DNA of 64,000 nucleotides from Scandinavium sp051650185 (lineage in GTDB: Bacteria > Pseudomonadota > Gammaproteobacteria > Enterobacterales > Enterobacteriaceae). Below are positions 33,201-42,611 of this stretch, one piece after another. The notes below the pieces were generated by a model. It searched no databases and was not told where the DNA came from. It worked only from the letters and a program-made list of their open reading frames with translations. The stretch covers positions 110,412 to 174,411 of the forward strand of contig NZ_JBOFIN010000028.1 of the NCBI RefSeq assembly GCF_051650185.1, given 5' to 3'. Each line of letters begins with the position of its first letter. Position 1 is the stretch's first letter. A program made the translations under genes and the position numbers.

Positions 33201-35066
33201 TTATAAGCGAGACAGTGTGCTGGGGGTTTCATCCCGGGCGACAAAGTGCCCTGGGCTGACCTGAACCAGCGGCACGCTGGCAATTTCTTCTCCGCGCGGA
33301 TAGCTGTTGCCGGGCATTTCGTCCGACAGCAGCACGCGCTGTGGACGACGGTAAGCCGGGTCTGCCACCGGCACCGCAGCCATCAGCTTGCGGGTATAAG
33401 GATGTTGCGGGTTTTCAAATACGGCGCGACGTGGCCCCATCTCCACGATGCGCCCGCGGTACATCACCGCGACGCGATGGCTGATGCGTTCAACCACCGC
33501 CATATCATGAGAAATGAACAGGTACGCCATGCCCATCTCCCGTTGTAAATCGAGTAATAAATTGATGATCTGCGCGCGAATGGAAACATCCAGCGCTGAA
33601 ACCGCTTCGTCGGCAATCACCACTTTCGGGTTCAAAGCCAGAGCGCGGGCAATACAGATTCGCTGACGCTGCCCGCCCGAAAACTCATGCGGATAGCGCC
33701 AGGCGTGTTCTGGCTGCAGTCCGACTCGCTCCAGCAGCCACGCCACGCGGCGAATGGCATCAGCTTCCGGCAGGATTTTGTGGATCAGCAGAGGTTCCAG
33801 AATCGAATAGCCCACGGTCTGGCGTGGATCAAGCGAGGCGAACGGGTCCTGAAAAATAAACTGAATATCACGGCGCAGCGGCTGCAGCTGGCTTTCGCCC
33901 AGCGTGTCGATGCGTGAGCCGTTAAACGTGATGCTGCCACTCTGCGATTCTACCAACCGCAACAGCGCCCGGCCCGTCGTGGATTTTCCACTGCCGGATT
34001 CCCCCACCAGCGCCAGCGTTTCACCGGGCCACAGGTCAAAACTCACCTTTTCGACCGCGTGCACTTCTCTCGTTACGCGGTTAAGAATGCCGCTGCGCAA
34101 CGGGAATCGAGTGACCAAATCACGAACCTTCAGCACGGGCTCGCCGGCCACCACGGTATCCTGAGCTTCATCATCCAGCGGGGAGTCCTGAGTATTCAGC
34201 AACGGGAAGCGGCGAGGATAATCGCTGCCCTGCATCGCGCCCAGCGTTGGCACGGCCGCCAGCAACGAGCGGGTGTAAGGGTGCTGCGGCGCGCTGAAAA
34301 TCTGCTCGACGGTGCCCGTTTCTACCGCTTCACCGCGATACATGACCAGCACCCGATCGGCGATATCAGCCACCACGCCCATATCGTGGGTGATAAAAAT
34401 GACGCCCATCTCCATCTCTTTTTGCAGCACGTCGATAAGCTGGAGAATTTGCGCCTGAATGGTGACGTCGAGCGCCGTGGTTGGCTCATCGGCAATCAGC
34501 ACCGCCGGACGGCAGGAGAGCGCCATCGCAATCATCACGCGCTGGCGCATGCCGCCAGAAAGCTGGTGCGGATAACGTTTCAACACCGCTTCTGCTTCCG
34601 GAATACGAACCTGATCGAGCATTTTCTTTGCTGCTTTCAACGCATCTTCCCGCCCTAATTTTTGATGAAGACGGATAGATTCCGCAATCTGCTCGCCCAC
34701 TGTAAACACTGGGTTGAGCGAGGTCATCGGCTCCTGAAAAATCATCGCGATATCCGCGCCGCGTACATGACGCATTTGCGAGGCAGACTGTTCTGTTACT
34801 TCGATAACTTCGCGGTTTCGGCGTCTTAGCAGCATGCCTTCGCTGCTCACTTCACCGCCAGACTGCGTCAGAAGCTGCATCAACGCCAGCGCCGTGACCG
34901 ACTTCCCGGAGCCAGACTCGCCGACAATCGCCAGCGTTTCACCCCGTTTCAGGCTAAACGACAGGTGGCTGACCGCCGGGATCAGCTGCTTTTCGTGGCG
35001 AAATCCTATGTTCAGATCGCGCACCACCAGCACGTCGCTGGCGTCGATTTCCTGACTGTGCGGCAC
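33201..35066 (-). CDS. gsiA: Glutathione ABC transporter ATP-binding protein GsiA
   Basis: 621 residues with two complete ATPase halves in one chain. First half: Walker A GESGSGKS, signature LSGGMRQRVMIA, Walker B VLIADEPTTALD. Second half: GESGSGKSTTGRAL, FSGGQRQRICIA, VVIADEAVSALD. Each half ends with the oligopeptide-transporter motif HPYTR. This is the E. coli GsiA (623 residues) architecture. It drives glutathione import. The iaaA stop is 11 bp upstream. Confidence 0.95.
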   Translation of the reverse strand: MPHSQEIDASDVLVVRDLNIGFRHEKQLIPAVSHLSFSLKRGETLAIVGESGSGKSVTALALMQLLTQSGGEVSSEGMLLRRRNREVIEVTEQSASQMRHVRGADIAMIFQEPMTSLNPVFTVGEQIAESIRLHQKLGREDALKAAKKMLDQVRIPEAEAVLKRYPHQLSGGMRQRVMIAMALSCRPAVLIADEPTTALDVTIQAQILQLIDVLQKEMEMGVIFITHDMGVVADIADRVLVMYRGEAVETGTVEQIFSAPQHPYTRSLLAAVPTLGAMQGSDYPRRFPLLNTQDSPLDDEAQDTVVAGEPVLKVRDLVTRFPLRSGILNRVTREVHAVEKVSFDLWPGETLALVGESGSGKSTTGRALLRLVESQSGSITFNGSRIDTLGESQLQPLRRDIQFIFQDPFASLDPRQTVGYSILEPLLIHKILPEADAIRRVAWLLERVGLQPEHAWRYPHEFSGGQRQRICIARALALNPKVVIADEAVSALDVSIRAQIINLLLDLQREMGMAYLFISHDMAVVERISHRVAVMYRGRIVEMGPRRAVFENPQHPYTRKLMAAVPVADPAYRRPQRVLLSDEMPGNSYPRGEEIASVPLVQVSPGHFVARDETPSTLSRL

Positions 35067-35077
35067 GTGTCCTCCCG

Positions 35078-36016
35078 TTACCGATAAATGCCGACAGAAG
35101 GGGTATCGCCCGCATAGGCATAGGCGCGGTACATCCCTTCGCTGTTAAACGGCAACACCACGTTACCTTCGCGATCGATGGCGATCAGTCCACCGCTACC
35201 GCCCAGTGCGGGCAGCTTCTCCAGCACGACGCGCTCGCAGGCTTCATTCAGGCTCAGGCCGCCGTACTCCATTAAAGCGAAGATATCGTAGGCCGCGAGC
35301 GTGCGCATAAATACTTCGCCAGTGCCGGTGCAGGAGACCGCCACGCTGGCATTATTGGCATAGCAGCCTGCGCCCAGAATGGGGCTATCCCCCACCCGGC
35401 CCGGTAACTTATTGGTCATTCCGCCCGTTGACGTGGCGGCGGCGAGATTACCTGCTGAATCTAACGCCACGGCCCCAACAGTGCCCATTTTGCTGCGCTC
35501 ATCCAGCGGCGCACCGCTATGATCGAGCACCGTTTCACCGGCTTCCTGCGCCTGCCGCAGTTGATACAAACGCTCAGGCGTTGAGAAATAATCGTTCGAA
35601 ACCTTGTCCATCCCGTGTTCACCGGCAAAGTTTTCCGCCCCTTCGCCAATCAGCATCACGTGCGGGCTTTGCTCCAGCACCAGTCGGGCGGCCAGAATCG
35701 GGTTGCGCAGGTGTTTAATGCCCGCCACAGCCCCTGCCTGCAATGAACAGCCATCCATCACGCAGGCATCCAGTTCGTGAGTTTCGTTGGCGGTGAACAC
35801 CGCCCCCTTTCCTGCGTTAAATAAAGGGCACTCTTCCAGTAAACGGACGGCTTCGGTGACCGTGTCGAGCGCACTGGCTCCGGCTTCCAGCATTTTCTGC
35901 CCCACCTCAACGATAGAGGACAGCGCCTGCACGTATTCGTGTTCGCGCTCAGGCGATAAATTCGCGCGGGAAATCGCCCCGGCTCCGCCATGAATGGCGA
36001 TCACTGCGTTACTCAT
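35078..36016 (-). CDS. iaaA: Isoaspartyl peptidase / L-asparaginase IaaA
   Basis: 312 residues, an N-terminal nucleophile hydrolase. Self-cleavage before T179 (KMGTVGAVALD) would give the two subunits, as in E. coli IaaA, where the same residue number is the nucleophile. Glycine-rich IHGGAGA starts the alpha chain, and SCTGTGEVF and DTPSVG lie in the beta chain. It degrades beta-aspartyl dipeptides. As first gene of the gsi operon it fits a role in peptide or glutathione breakdown. It is divergent from moeA with a 189-bp gap. Confidence 0.95.
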   Translation of the reverse strand: MSNAVIAIHGGAGAISRANLSPEREHEYVQALSSIVEVGQKMLEAGASALDTVTEAVRLLEECPLFNAGKGAVFTANETHELDACVMDGCSLQAGAVAGIKHLRNPILAARLVLEQSPHVMLIGEGAENFAGEHGMDKVSNDYFSTPERLYQLRQAQEAGETVLDHSGAPLDERSKMGTVGAVALDSAGNLAAATSTGGMTNKLPGRVGDSPILGAGCYANNASVAVSCTGTGEVFMRTLAAYDIFALMEYGGLSLNEACERVVLEKLPALGGSGGLIAIDREGNVVLPFNSEGMYRAYAYAGDTPSVGIYR

Positions 36017-36205
36017 TGCGCCCTTCCCTTCGGCTGACAGCCTGCTTTTTCTATAGATATCATTATTGTGTCGATTATTTTATATAATTTTTGAATATAG
36101 AAAGCGCCATCGGTGATGTAAAGCCATCCGAGGCTCTGGCATACAGTCCAGGCGGCTTTTCTGCCATAATGGGCGCAACAGACGACTTGTCCCAGGAGTG
36201 AAGTA

Positions 36206-37441
36206 ATGGATTTTAACGCCGGACTGATGCCGCTCGACGAAGCGCTGACCCAGATGCTTGAGCGCATCACCCCACTGACCTCGACCGAGAAGCTGCCGCT
36301 GCTACAGGCATTTGGCCGCATTACCGCAAAAGACGTCATTTCCCCCCTGGACGTGCCGGGGTTTGATAACTCAGCCATGGACGGCTATGCTGTTCGCCTG
36401 AGCGATCTGAACGCAGGCAATGCCTTGCCAGTGGCAGGAAAAGCGTTCGCCGGGCAGCCTTATACCGGTGAATGGCCTGCGGGTACCTGCGTACGAATCA
36501 TGACTGGCGCACCGGTTCCTGCGGGATGCGATGCCGTGGTGATGCAGGAAGAAACGGAACAAACCGACAGCGGCGTGCGCTTCACTGCCGAAATCAAGAA
36601 CGGGCAAAACATTCGCCACCGCGGGGAAGACATTACCTCCGGGCACACTGTTTTTCCGCGCGGCACGCGCCTGACGGTCGCAGAGTTGCCGGTGCTGGCT
36701 TCTCTCGGCATTCCTGAAGTCGAGGTTGTGCGTAAGCTGCGCGTGGCCGTGTTCTCCACGGGCGACGAGCTGAAGCTACCGGGCGAACCGCTGGCCGACG
36801 GGCAAATCTATGACACTAACCGTCTTGCCGTGCACCTGATGCTTGAGCAGTTGGGCTGTGACGTTATCAATCTGGGCATTATTCCGGACAATCAGGACAA
36901 GCTGCGCGAAGCGTTTATCGAAGCTGATAGCAAAGCCGATGTGGTGATCAGCTCTGGCGGCGTTTCCGTGGGTGAAGCTGATTACACCAAAACCATCCTT
37001 GATGAACTGGGCGAAATTGGCTTCTGGAAGCTGGCCATCAAGCCGGGCAAACCCTTTGCCTTTGGCAAGCTGCAAAACAGCTGGTTCTGCGGCCTGCCGG
37101 GCAACCCGGTTTCTGCCGCGCTGACTTTCTATCAGCTGGTACAACCGCTGCTGGCGAAACTGAGCGGAAACCCGCTCAACGGTCTGCCGCCACGTTTACG
37201 AGTTCGCACCTCGACTCGCCTGAAGAAATCCCCCGGTCGCCTTGATTTCCAGCGCGGTGTACTGACCCGCAATCAGGACGGCGATTTAAGCGTGGCGACC
37301 ACAGGACATCAGGGTTCGCACGTCTTCAGCTCCTTCAGCCAGGGCAACTGCTTTATCGTTCTGGAACGCGAGCGCGGGAATGTGGACGTGGGTGAATGGG
37401 TGGAAGTCGAACCCTTCAACGCGTTGTTCGGAGGCCTGTGA
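36206..37441 (+). CDS. moeA: Molybdopterin molybdenumtransferase MoeA
   Basis: 411 residues, as in E. coli. Motifs: DNSAMDGYAV, MTGAPVPAGCDAVVMQEE, VFSTGDEL, SSGGVSVGEADYT and LPGNPVSA, all of the MoeA/gephyrin E-domain. It inserts molybdate into adenylylated molybdopterin. The stop TGA overlaps the moeB ATG (TGATG). Its product is needed by molybdoenzymes, including the Tat lipoprotein at 4008-4778. Confidence 0.96.
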   Translation: MDFNAGLMPLDEALTQMLERITPLTSTEKLPLLQAFGRITAKDVISPLDVPGFDNSAMDGYAVRLSDLNAGNALPVAGKAFAGQPYTGEWPAGTCVRIMTGAPVPAGCDAVVMQEETEQTDSGVRFTAEIKNGQNIRHRGEDITSGHTVFPRGTRLTVAELPVLASLGIPEVEVVRKLRVAVFSTGDELKLPGEPLADGQIYDTNRLAVHLMLEQLGCDVINLGIIPDNQDKLREAFIEADSKADVVISSGGVSVGEADYTKTILDELGEIGFWKLAIKPGKPFAFGKLQNSWFCGLPGNPVSAALTFYQLVQPLLAKLSGNPLNGLPPRLRVRTSTRLKKSPGRLDFQRGVLTRNQDGDLSVATTGHQGSHVFSSFSQGNCFIVLERERGNVDVGEWVEVEPFNALFGGL

Positions 37442-38193
37442 TGAGCGTGGAACTGAGCGACGCGGAGATGCTGCGCTACAACCGGCAAATCGTGTTGCGC
37501 GGTTTCGACTTTGACGGGCAAGAGAAGCTCAAAGCCTCACGCGTGCTGGTCGTTGGCTTAGGCGGTCTGGGCTGTGCGGCGGCACAATATCTGGCGGCGG
37601 CAGGCGTCGGGCAGATGACGCTGCTCGATTTCGACACCGTCTCGCTGTCGAACTTACAACGCCAGACGCTGCACAGCGATGCGACTATCGGGCAGCCGAA
37701 GGTGGTGTCCGCGCGCACCTCGCTGCAAAACATCAACCCGCATGTGCGCTTCACCTGCATCAATGCCCAACTGGATGATGCAGCGTTGGCCGAGCAAATC
37801 GCGCTTCACGATCTGGTGCTCGACTGCACCGACAACGTGCAAATCCGCAATCAGCTCAACGCAGGCTGTTTTCAGCATAAAACGCCGTTAGTGTCCGGAG
37901 CGGCTATCCGCATGGAAGGGCAAATCAGCGTCTTCACTTATCAGGAGGGCGAACCGTGTTATCGCTGCCTGAGCCGCCTGTTCGGCGAAAACGCGCTCAC
38001 CTGCGTGGAAGCCGGAGTGATGGCACCGCTGGTTGGAGTGATTGGATCGCTACAGGCAATGGAAGCAATAAAGCTTTTGACGGCCTACGGTACGCCTGCC
38101 GCGGGGAAAATCGTGATGTACGACGCGATGACCTGCCAGTTCCGCGAGATGAAGTTGATGCGTTTTACCGGGTGTGAGGTTTGTGGGGGGTGA
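37441..38193 (+). CDS. moeB: Molybdopterin-synthase adenylyltransferase MoeB
   Basis: 250 residues from the ATG at 37441 overlapping the moeA stop. E1-like fold: nucleotide loop VVGLGGLGCAAAQYLAAAG, LSNLQRQTLH, and two zinc CxxC pairs (CYRC and CEVC near the C-terminus). It adenylates the C-terminus of MoaD so sulfur can be loaded for molybdopterin synthesis. A REP-type element follows within two bases. Confidence 0.95.
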   Translation: MSVELSDAEMLRYNRQIVLRGFDFDGQEKLKASRVLVVGLGGLGCAAAQYLAAAGVGQMTLLDFDTVSLSNLQRQTLHSDATIGQPKVVSARTSLQNINPHVRFTCINAQLDDAALAEQIALHDLVLDCTDNVQIRNQLNAGCFQHKTPLVSGAAIRMEGQISVFTYQEGEPCYRCLSRLFGENALTCVEAGVMAPLVGVIGSLQAMEAIKLLTAYGTPAAGKIVMYDAMTCQFREMKLMRFTGCEVCGG

Positions 38194-38194
38194 G

Positions 38195-38267
38195 TGCCGG
38201 GCGGCGCTGCGCTTGCACCGGCCTACAGGGTTTGTAGGCCCGTTAAGGCGTCAGCCGCCACCGGGCA
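38195..38267. repeat. BIME (REP pair) between convergent moeB and fsaA
   Basis: TGCCGGGCGGCGCTGCGCTT...CACCGGCCTACAGG and TTTGTAGGCCCGTTAAGGCG...GCCGCCACCGGGCAA: two inverted REP units filling the junction of two convergent genes. Confidence 0.87.
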
Positions 38268-38271
38268 ATTT

Positions 38272-38934
38272 TTAAAGCGACGTACTGCCAAATGCGCTCT
38301 GCCAGTCCTGCTCGAACTTAACAATGGCGGCATCCACCGCGGGTGACGCAATAAACTGCTGTGCGACATCCAGCGGCAGCGTGATGGACTGACAGCCCAC
38401 CAGCAGGCAATCCAGCGCCTGACGCGGGGTTTTAAAGCTCGCCGCCAGCACTTTTGACTGGGGCGCATGCAACTCCAGCAACTGCTGCAACTCTTCCACG
38501 CTACGAATACCGCTGCCGCCCTGGGCATCGATGCGATTCACATAGGGCGCAACATATTCCGCCCCCGCTAACGCAGACAGCATCCCTTGTGCAGCGCCGT
38601 AAACCGCGGTTCCCAGTGTTGGAATTCCTTCCGCTTTCAGCAGTTTAATCGCCGCCAGGCCTTCCGCCGTGACAGGAACCTTCACCACTAAATCAGAAAT
38701 AATGCTGCGCAGCTTGCGTGCATCTTCCACCATGCCTTCTGCCGTGTTCGCCATCACCTGCGCGAAAAGACGTCCTTTGCCACCCAGCGCATCCTGCAAT
38801 TCCGGCAGCAGCACGTCGAGCGGTTTCTTGCCTGCGGCAACAATACTTGGGTTAGTGGTCACCCCCGCCAGAGGAAAAACGCGGGCCAGTTTTTTGACCG
38901 CTGCAACGTCAGACGTGTCGAGATAGAGTTCCAT
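38272..38934 (-). CDS. fsaA: Fructose-6-phosphate aldolase FsaA
   Basis: 220 residues from the second of two nearby ATGs (38934). AAGGA lies six bases before this ATG but touches the first, and the length then equals E. coli FsaA. Transaldolase-like TIM barrel with Schiff-base lysine K85 (DLVVKVPVT). It cleaves fructose 6-phosphate to dihydroxyacetone and glyceraldehyde 3-phosphate, or the reverse. It is divergent from pflE, and the 134-bp gap carries the pflE promoter. Confidence 0.95.
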   Translation of the reverse strand: MELYLDTSDVAAVKKLARVFPLAGVTTNPSIVAAGKKPLDVLLPELQDALGGKGRLFAQVMANTAEGMVEDARKLRSIISDLVVKVPVTAEGLAAIKLLKAEGIPTLGTAVYGAAQGMLSALAGAEYVAPYVNRIDAQGGSGIRSVEELQQLLELHAPQSKVLAASFKTPRQALDCLLVGCQSITLPLDVAQQFIASPAVDAAIVKFEQDWQSAFGSTSL

Positions 38935-38999
38935 AGTCATTCCTTAAAATGTGAGATTCTGCATGCTTTAAAATTACCATGCCACAACCTCTCGCTTAG

Positions 39000-39048
39000 T
39001 TGATTCACGTCAAAATTACTTTCATTCGAAAGTTATTTAATCTTTATA
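39000..39048 (+). promoter_or_regulatory. FNR-type class II promoter of pflE-pflF
   Basis: TTGAT-TCAC-GTCAA at 39000-39013 matches the FNR box TTGAT-N4-ATCAA at 9 of 10 positions. A -10 hexamer TTTAAT lies at 39036-39041. A start point near 39048 puts the box centre at -41.5, the exact class II FNR geometry. Activation without oxygen suits an oxygen-sensitive glycyl-radical enzyme. Confidence 0.65.
39018..39033. promoter_or_regulatory. Inverted-repeat operator candidate in the pflE promoter
   Basis: ACTTTCATTCGAAAGT has perfect six-base arms and sits between the FNR box and the -10. A looser copy, CTTTATACGAAAG, lies at 39042-39054 over the expected start point. A nearly reverse-complementary sequence occurs before ybiU (43551-43566). 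A repressor bound here would block RNA polymerase. Confidence 0.55.
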
Positions 39049-39068
39049 CGAAAGCAGAGAGGCAGATT

Positions 39069-39968
39069 ATGATCTTCAATATTCAGCGCTATTCCACCCA
39101 CGATGGCCCCGGCATCCGTACCGTTGTCTTTATGAAAGGTTGCTCACTGGGCTGTCGCTGGTGCCAGAACCCGGAAAGCCGTGCTCGTACTCAGGATTTG
39201 CTGTTCGACGCGCGTCTTTGCCTTGAAGGCTGCGATCTTTGCCAGCAGGCGGCACCGGGTGTTATTGAGCGTGCGCTGAATGGGTTGGTTATCCACCGCG
39301 AAAAGCTCAATGAGGCTCATCTGAAAGCCCTCAACGATACCTGCCCGACGCAGGCACTGACCGTCTGCGGCGAGGAGAAAAGCATCGACGATATTATGGC
39401 GACCGTGCTTCGCGATAAACCTTTCTACGATCGCAGCGGCGGAGGCCTGACGCTCTCCGGCGGCGAACCGTTTATGAACCCGGAAATGGCGCTGGCATTG
39501 CTGAAAAGCAGCCATGAGCAAGGCATTCACACTGCGGTAGAAACCTGCCTGCACGTGCCGTGGAAATACATTGAACCGGCGCTGCCGTACATTGACCTCT
39601 TTCTCGCCGACCTCAAGCACGTGGATGCCGATAAATTCCAGCAGTGGACAGACGGCTCCGCCAAACGCGTGCTCGATAACCTGAAACGACTGGCCGCTGC
39701 CGGAAAGAAAATGACGATCCGCGTGCCGCTGATTCAGGGCTTTAACGCCGATGTGGCCTCCATTGAAGCCATTGCTGACTTTGCCGCGAATGAGCTGCAC
39801 GTTAGCGATATTCACTTTTTACCCTATCACACGCTGGGCATGAACAAATACACCCTGCTCGGTGTGCCCTATTCTGCCCCCGACAAGCCGCTCGATGCCC
39901 CGGAACTGCTGGATTTTGCCCAGCGTATTGCCCGGGATAAAGGGCTGACTGCGACCCTACGAGGATAA
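39069..39968 (+). CDS. pflE: Glycyl-radical enzyme activase PflE (YbiY)
   Basis: 299 residues from the ATG at 39069 (MIFNIQRYSTHDGPGIRT), with GAGAGG upstream. Radical-SAM cluster cysteines C25, C29 and C32 (KGCSLGCRWC), and a following cysteine-rich insert (CLEGCDLC ... CPTQALTVC) that may hold a second cluster. It generates the glycyl radical on its partner enzyme encoded four bases downstream. E. coli YbiY is annotated slightly longer. The ATG chosen here has the better ribosome site. Confidence 0.92.
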   Translation: MIFNIQRYSTHDGPGIRTVVFMKGCSLGCRWCQNPESRARTQDLLFDARLCLEGCDLCQQAAPGVIERALNGLVIHREKLNEAHLKALNDTCPTQALTVCGEEKSIDDIMATVLRDKPFYDRSGGGLTLSGGEPFMNPEMALALLKSSHEQGIHTAVETCLHVPWKYIEPALPYIDLFLADLKHVDADKFQQWTDGSAKRVLDNLKRLAAAGKKMTIRVPLIQGFNADVASIEAIADFAANELHVSDIHFLPYHTLGMNKYTLLGVPYSAPDKPLDAPELLDFAQRIARDKGLTATLRG

Positions 39969-39972
39969 CAAC

Positions 39973-42405
39973 ATGACTACCCTGACACTCGACAAATTGA
40001 CCGCTCGCATCAAGGCGCATAAAGATGCCCTGATCCACATCGTCAAGCCGCCAGTCTGCACCGAGCGTGCACGCCATTACACCACCGTTTACCAGCAGAA
40101 TATGGATAAGCCGATCCCGGTACGTCGCGCGCTGGCGCTGGCTCACCACCTGGCCGAGCGCACCATCTGGATCAAGCACGATGAACTGATCATCGGCAAC
40201 CAGGCGAGCGAAGTCCGCGCCGCGCCGATTTTCCCGGAATACACCGTCAGCTGGATTGAAAAAGAGATCGACGACCTGGCCGATCGTCCAGGCGCGGGCT
40301 TCTCCGTCAGCGAAGAGAACAAGCGCGTGCTGCATGAGATTTGCCCGTGGTGGAACGGCCAGACGGTGCAGGATCGCTGTTACGGCATGTTCACCGACGA
40401 GCAAAAAGCGCTGCTGGCTACCGGCATTATCAAAGCCGAAGGCAACATGACCTCCGGCGATGCGCACCTGGCGGTGAACTTCCCGCTGCTGCTGGAAAAA
40501 GGGCTGGATGGCCTGCGTGAAAAAGTGGCTGAACGCCGCTCACGCATTAATCTGACCGTGCTGGAAGACCTGCACGGCGAACAGTTCCTGAAAGGCATTG
40601 ATATTGTGCTGGAAGCCGTCAGCCTGCACATCAAACGCTTTGCCGATCTGGCACGTTCCATGGCAGCAACAGAAACGCGCGAATCTCGTCGCGATGAGCT
40701 TCTGGCGATGGCGGAAAACTGCGACATCATTGCTCACGAACCGCCGAAAACGTTCTGGCAGGCATTGCAGCTGTGCTATTTCATCCAGCTGATTTTGCAG
40801 GTTGAATCCAATGGTCACTCCGTGTCGTTTGGCCGTATGGACCAGTATCTCTATCCGTTCTACCGTCGTGATGTGGAACTCAACCATTCGCTTGAGCGCG
40901 AGCAGGCTATCGAGCTGCTGCACTCCTGCTGGCTGAAGCTGCTGGAAGTGAACAAAATCCGTTCCGGCTCGCACTCAAAAGCCTCTGCGGGCAGCCCGCT
41001 GTACCAGAACGTGACCATTGGCGGCCAAAAACTGGTGAACAACGAAGCGATGGATGCGGTGAACCCGCTTTCCTACGCCATTCTGGAATCCTGCGGTCGC
41101 CTGCGCTCTACTCAGCCTAACCTCAGCGTGCGTTACCACGCGGGCATGAGCAGCGATTTCCTCGACGCCTGCGTGCAGGTGATCCGCTGCGGCTTCGGCA
41201 TGCCAGCGTTTAACAACGACGAAATCGTGATCCCAGAATTCATCAAGCTCGGCGTGGAAAAAGAAGATGCTTACGATTACGCCGCCATCGGCTGCATCGA
41301 AACGGCAGTCGGCGGCAAATGGGGCTATCGTTGTACCGGCATGAGCTTTATCAACTTCGCCCGCGTGATGATCGCGGCGATGGAAGGCGGCCGCGATGCC
41401 ACCAGCAACGAAGTGTTCCTGCCGCAGGTGAAAGCGCTGTCCGAAGGCAACTTCAACAACTTCGACGAAGTAATGGCGGCGTGGGATACCCAAATCCGCT
41501 ACTACACCCGTAAGTCGATTGAAATCGAGTACGTGGTCGACACTATGCTCGAAGAGAACGTGCACGACATCCTGTGCTCGGCGCTGGTCGACGATTGCAT
41601 TGAACGCGCGAAGAGCATCAAGCAAGGTGGCGCCAAATACGACTGGGTCTCCGGCTTGCAGGTTGGTATCGCCAACCTCGGCAACAGCCTCGCCGCAGTC
41701 AAAAAACTGGTGTTTGAGCAAGGCGCAATCGGTCAGCAGCAGCTGGCAAAAGCGCTGGCTGAAGACTTTGAAGGCCTGACTCACGAACAGCTGCGCCAGC
41801 GTTTGATCAACGGTGCGCCAAAATACGGTAACGACGATGACAGCGTAGATGAGTTACTGACCCGTGCTTATCAAACTTATATCGACGAGCTGAAGCACTA
41901 TCACAACCCGCGCCATGGCCGCGGCCCGATTGGTGGCAACTACTACGCAGGCACGTCGTCTATCTCTGCCAACGTGCCGTTTGGCGCCGCCACCATGGCA
42001 ACGCCGGATGGACGCAGAGCGAAGACGCCACTGGCGGAAGGTGCAAGCCCGGCTTCCGGTACCGACCATCTCGGCCCAACGGCGGTGATTGGCTCTGTGG
42101 GTAAATTACCTACCGCAGCCATCCTTGGCGGTGTGCTGCTCAACCAGAAACTGAACCCGGCAACGCTGGATAACGATGCCGATCGCCAGAAGCTGATGGT
42201 GCTGCTGCGCACCTTCTTTGAGGTGCATAAAGGCTGGCATATTCAGTACAACATCGTGTCGCGCGATACGCTGCTGGAAGCGAAAAAACATCCTGATCAG
42301 TATCGTGATTTGGTGGTGCGCGTGGCGGGTTACTCAGCGTTCTTTACCGCGCTGTCACCGGATGCGCAGGACGATATTATCGCCCGAACTGAGCATACGC
42401 TCTGA
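39973..42405 (+). CDS. pflF: Glycyl-radical enzyme YbiW (PflF), dehydratase-like active site
   Basis: 810 residues, as in E. coli YbiW. Radical glycine G786 in RVAGYSAFF near the C-terminus, and active-site cysteine C441 in AAIGCIETAVGG. A true pyruvate formate-lyase has two adjacent cysteines here. The single Cys-x-Glu arrangement (C441, E443) is that of glycyl-radical dehydratases and lyases such as B12-independent glycerol dehydratase. The name PflF is therefore historical. Substrate unknown. It is co-transcribed with its activase and ends at a palindromic repeat. Confidence 0.93.
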   Translation: MTTLTLDKLTARIKAHKDALIHIVKPPVCTERARHYTTVYQQNMDKPIPVRRALALAHHLAERTIWIKHDELIIGNQASEVRAAPIFPEYTVSWIEKEIDDLADRPGAGFSVSEENKRVLHEICPWWNGQTVQDRCYGMFTDEQKALLATGIIKAEGNMTSGDAHLAVNFPLLLEKGLDGLREKVAERRSRINLTVLEDLHGEQFLKGIDIVLEAVSLHIKRFADLARSMAATETRESRRDELLAMAENCDIIAHEPPKTFWQALQLCYFIQLILQVESNGHSVSFGRMDQYLYPFYRRDVELNHSLEREQAIELLHSCWLKLLEVNKIRSGSHSKASAGSPLYQNVTIGGQKLVNNEAMDAVNPLSYAILESCGRLRSTQPNLSVRYHAGMSSDFLDACVQVIRCGFGMPAFNNDEIVIPEFIKLGVEKEDAYDYAAIGCIETAVGGKWGYRCTGMSFINFARVMIAAMEGGRDATSNEVFLPQVKALSEGNFNNFDEVMAAWDTQIRYYTRKSIEIEYVVDTMLEENVHDILCSALVDDCIERAKSIKQGGAKYDWVSGLQVGIANLGNSLAAVKKLVFEQGAIGQQQLAKALAEDFEGLTHEQLRQRLINGAPKYGNDDDSVDELLTRAYQTYIDELKHYHNPRHGRGPIGGNYYAGTSSISANVPFGAATMATPDGRRAKTPLAEGASPASGTDHLGPTAVIGSVGKLPTAAILGGVLLNQKLNPATLDNDADRQKLMVLLRTFFEVHKGWHIQYNIVSRDTLLEAKKHPDQYRDLVVRVAGYSAFFTALSPDAQDDIIARTEHTL

Positions 42406-42412
42406 TGTTTTT

Positions 42413-42494
42413 CCCCTCACCCTGACCCTCTCCCCAAAGGGGCGAGGGAATGATTTGCTCCCTCTCCCTTCCAGGGAGAGGGCCGGGGTGAGGG
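42413..42494. repeat. CCCTCACCC...GGGTGAGGG palindromic intergenic repeat, full copy 3
   Basis: Starts CCCCTCACCCTGACCCTCTC, contains CCCCAAAGGGG, and ends GAGAGGGCCGGGGTGAGGG. It follows pflF by eight bases and precedes ybiV in the same direction, so it may separate the two transcripts. Confidence 0.85.
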
Positions 42495-42611
42495 TATTCC
42501 CACCCGTCTGTATTAAAGCCCCGCCGCACTTTCATATGAAATAAATTTGTGCTCCCCGTCACATTATCACTAGAATGCTTCTGTTTGCCGGAATATTCAG
42601 GAGCTCAATGT

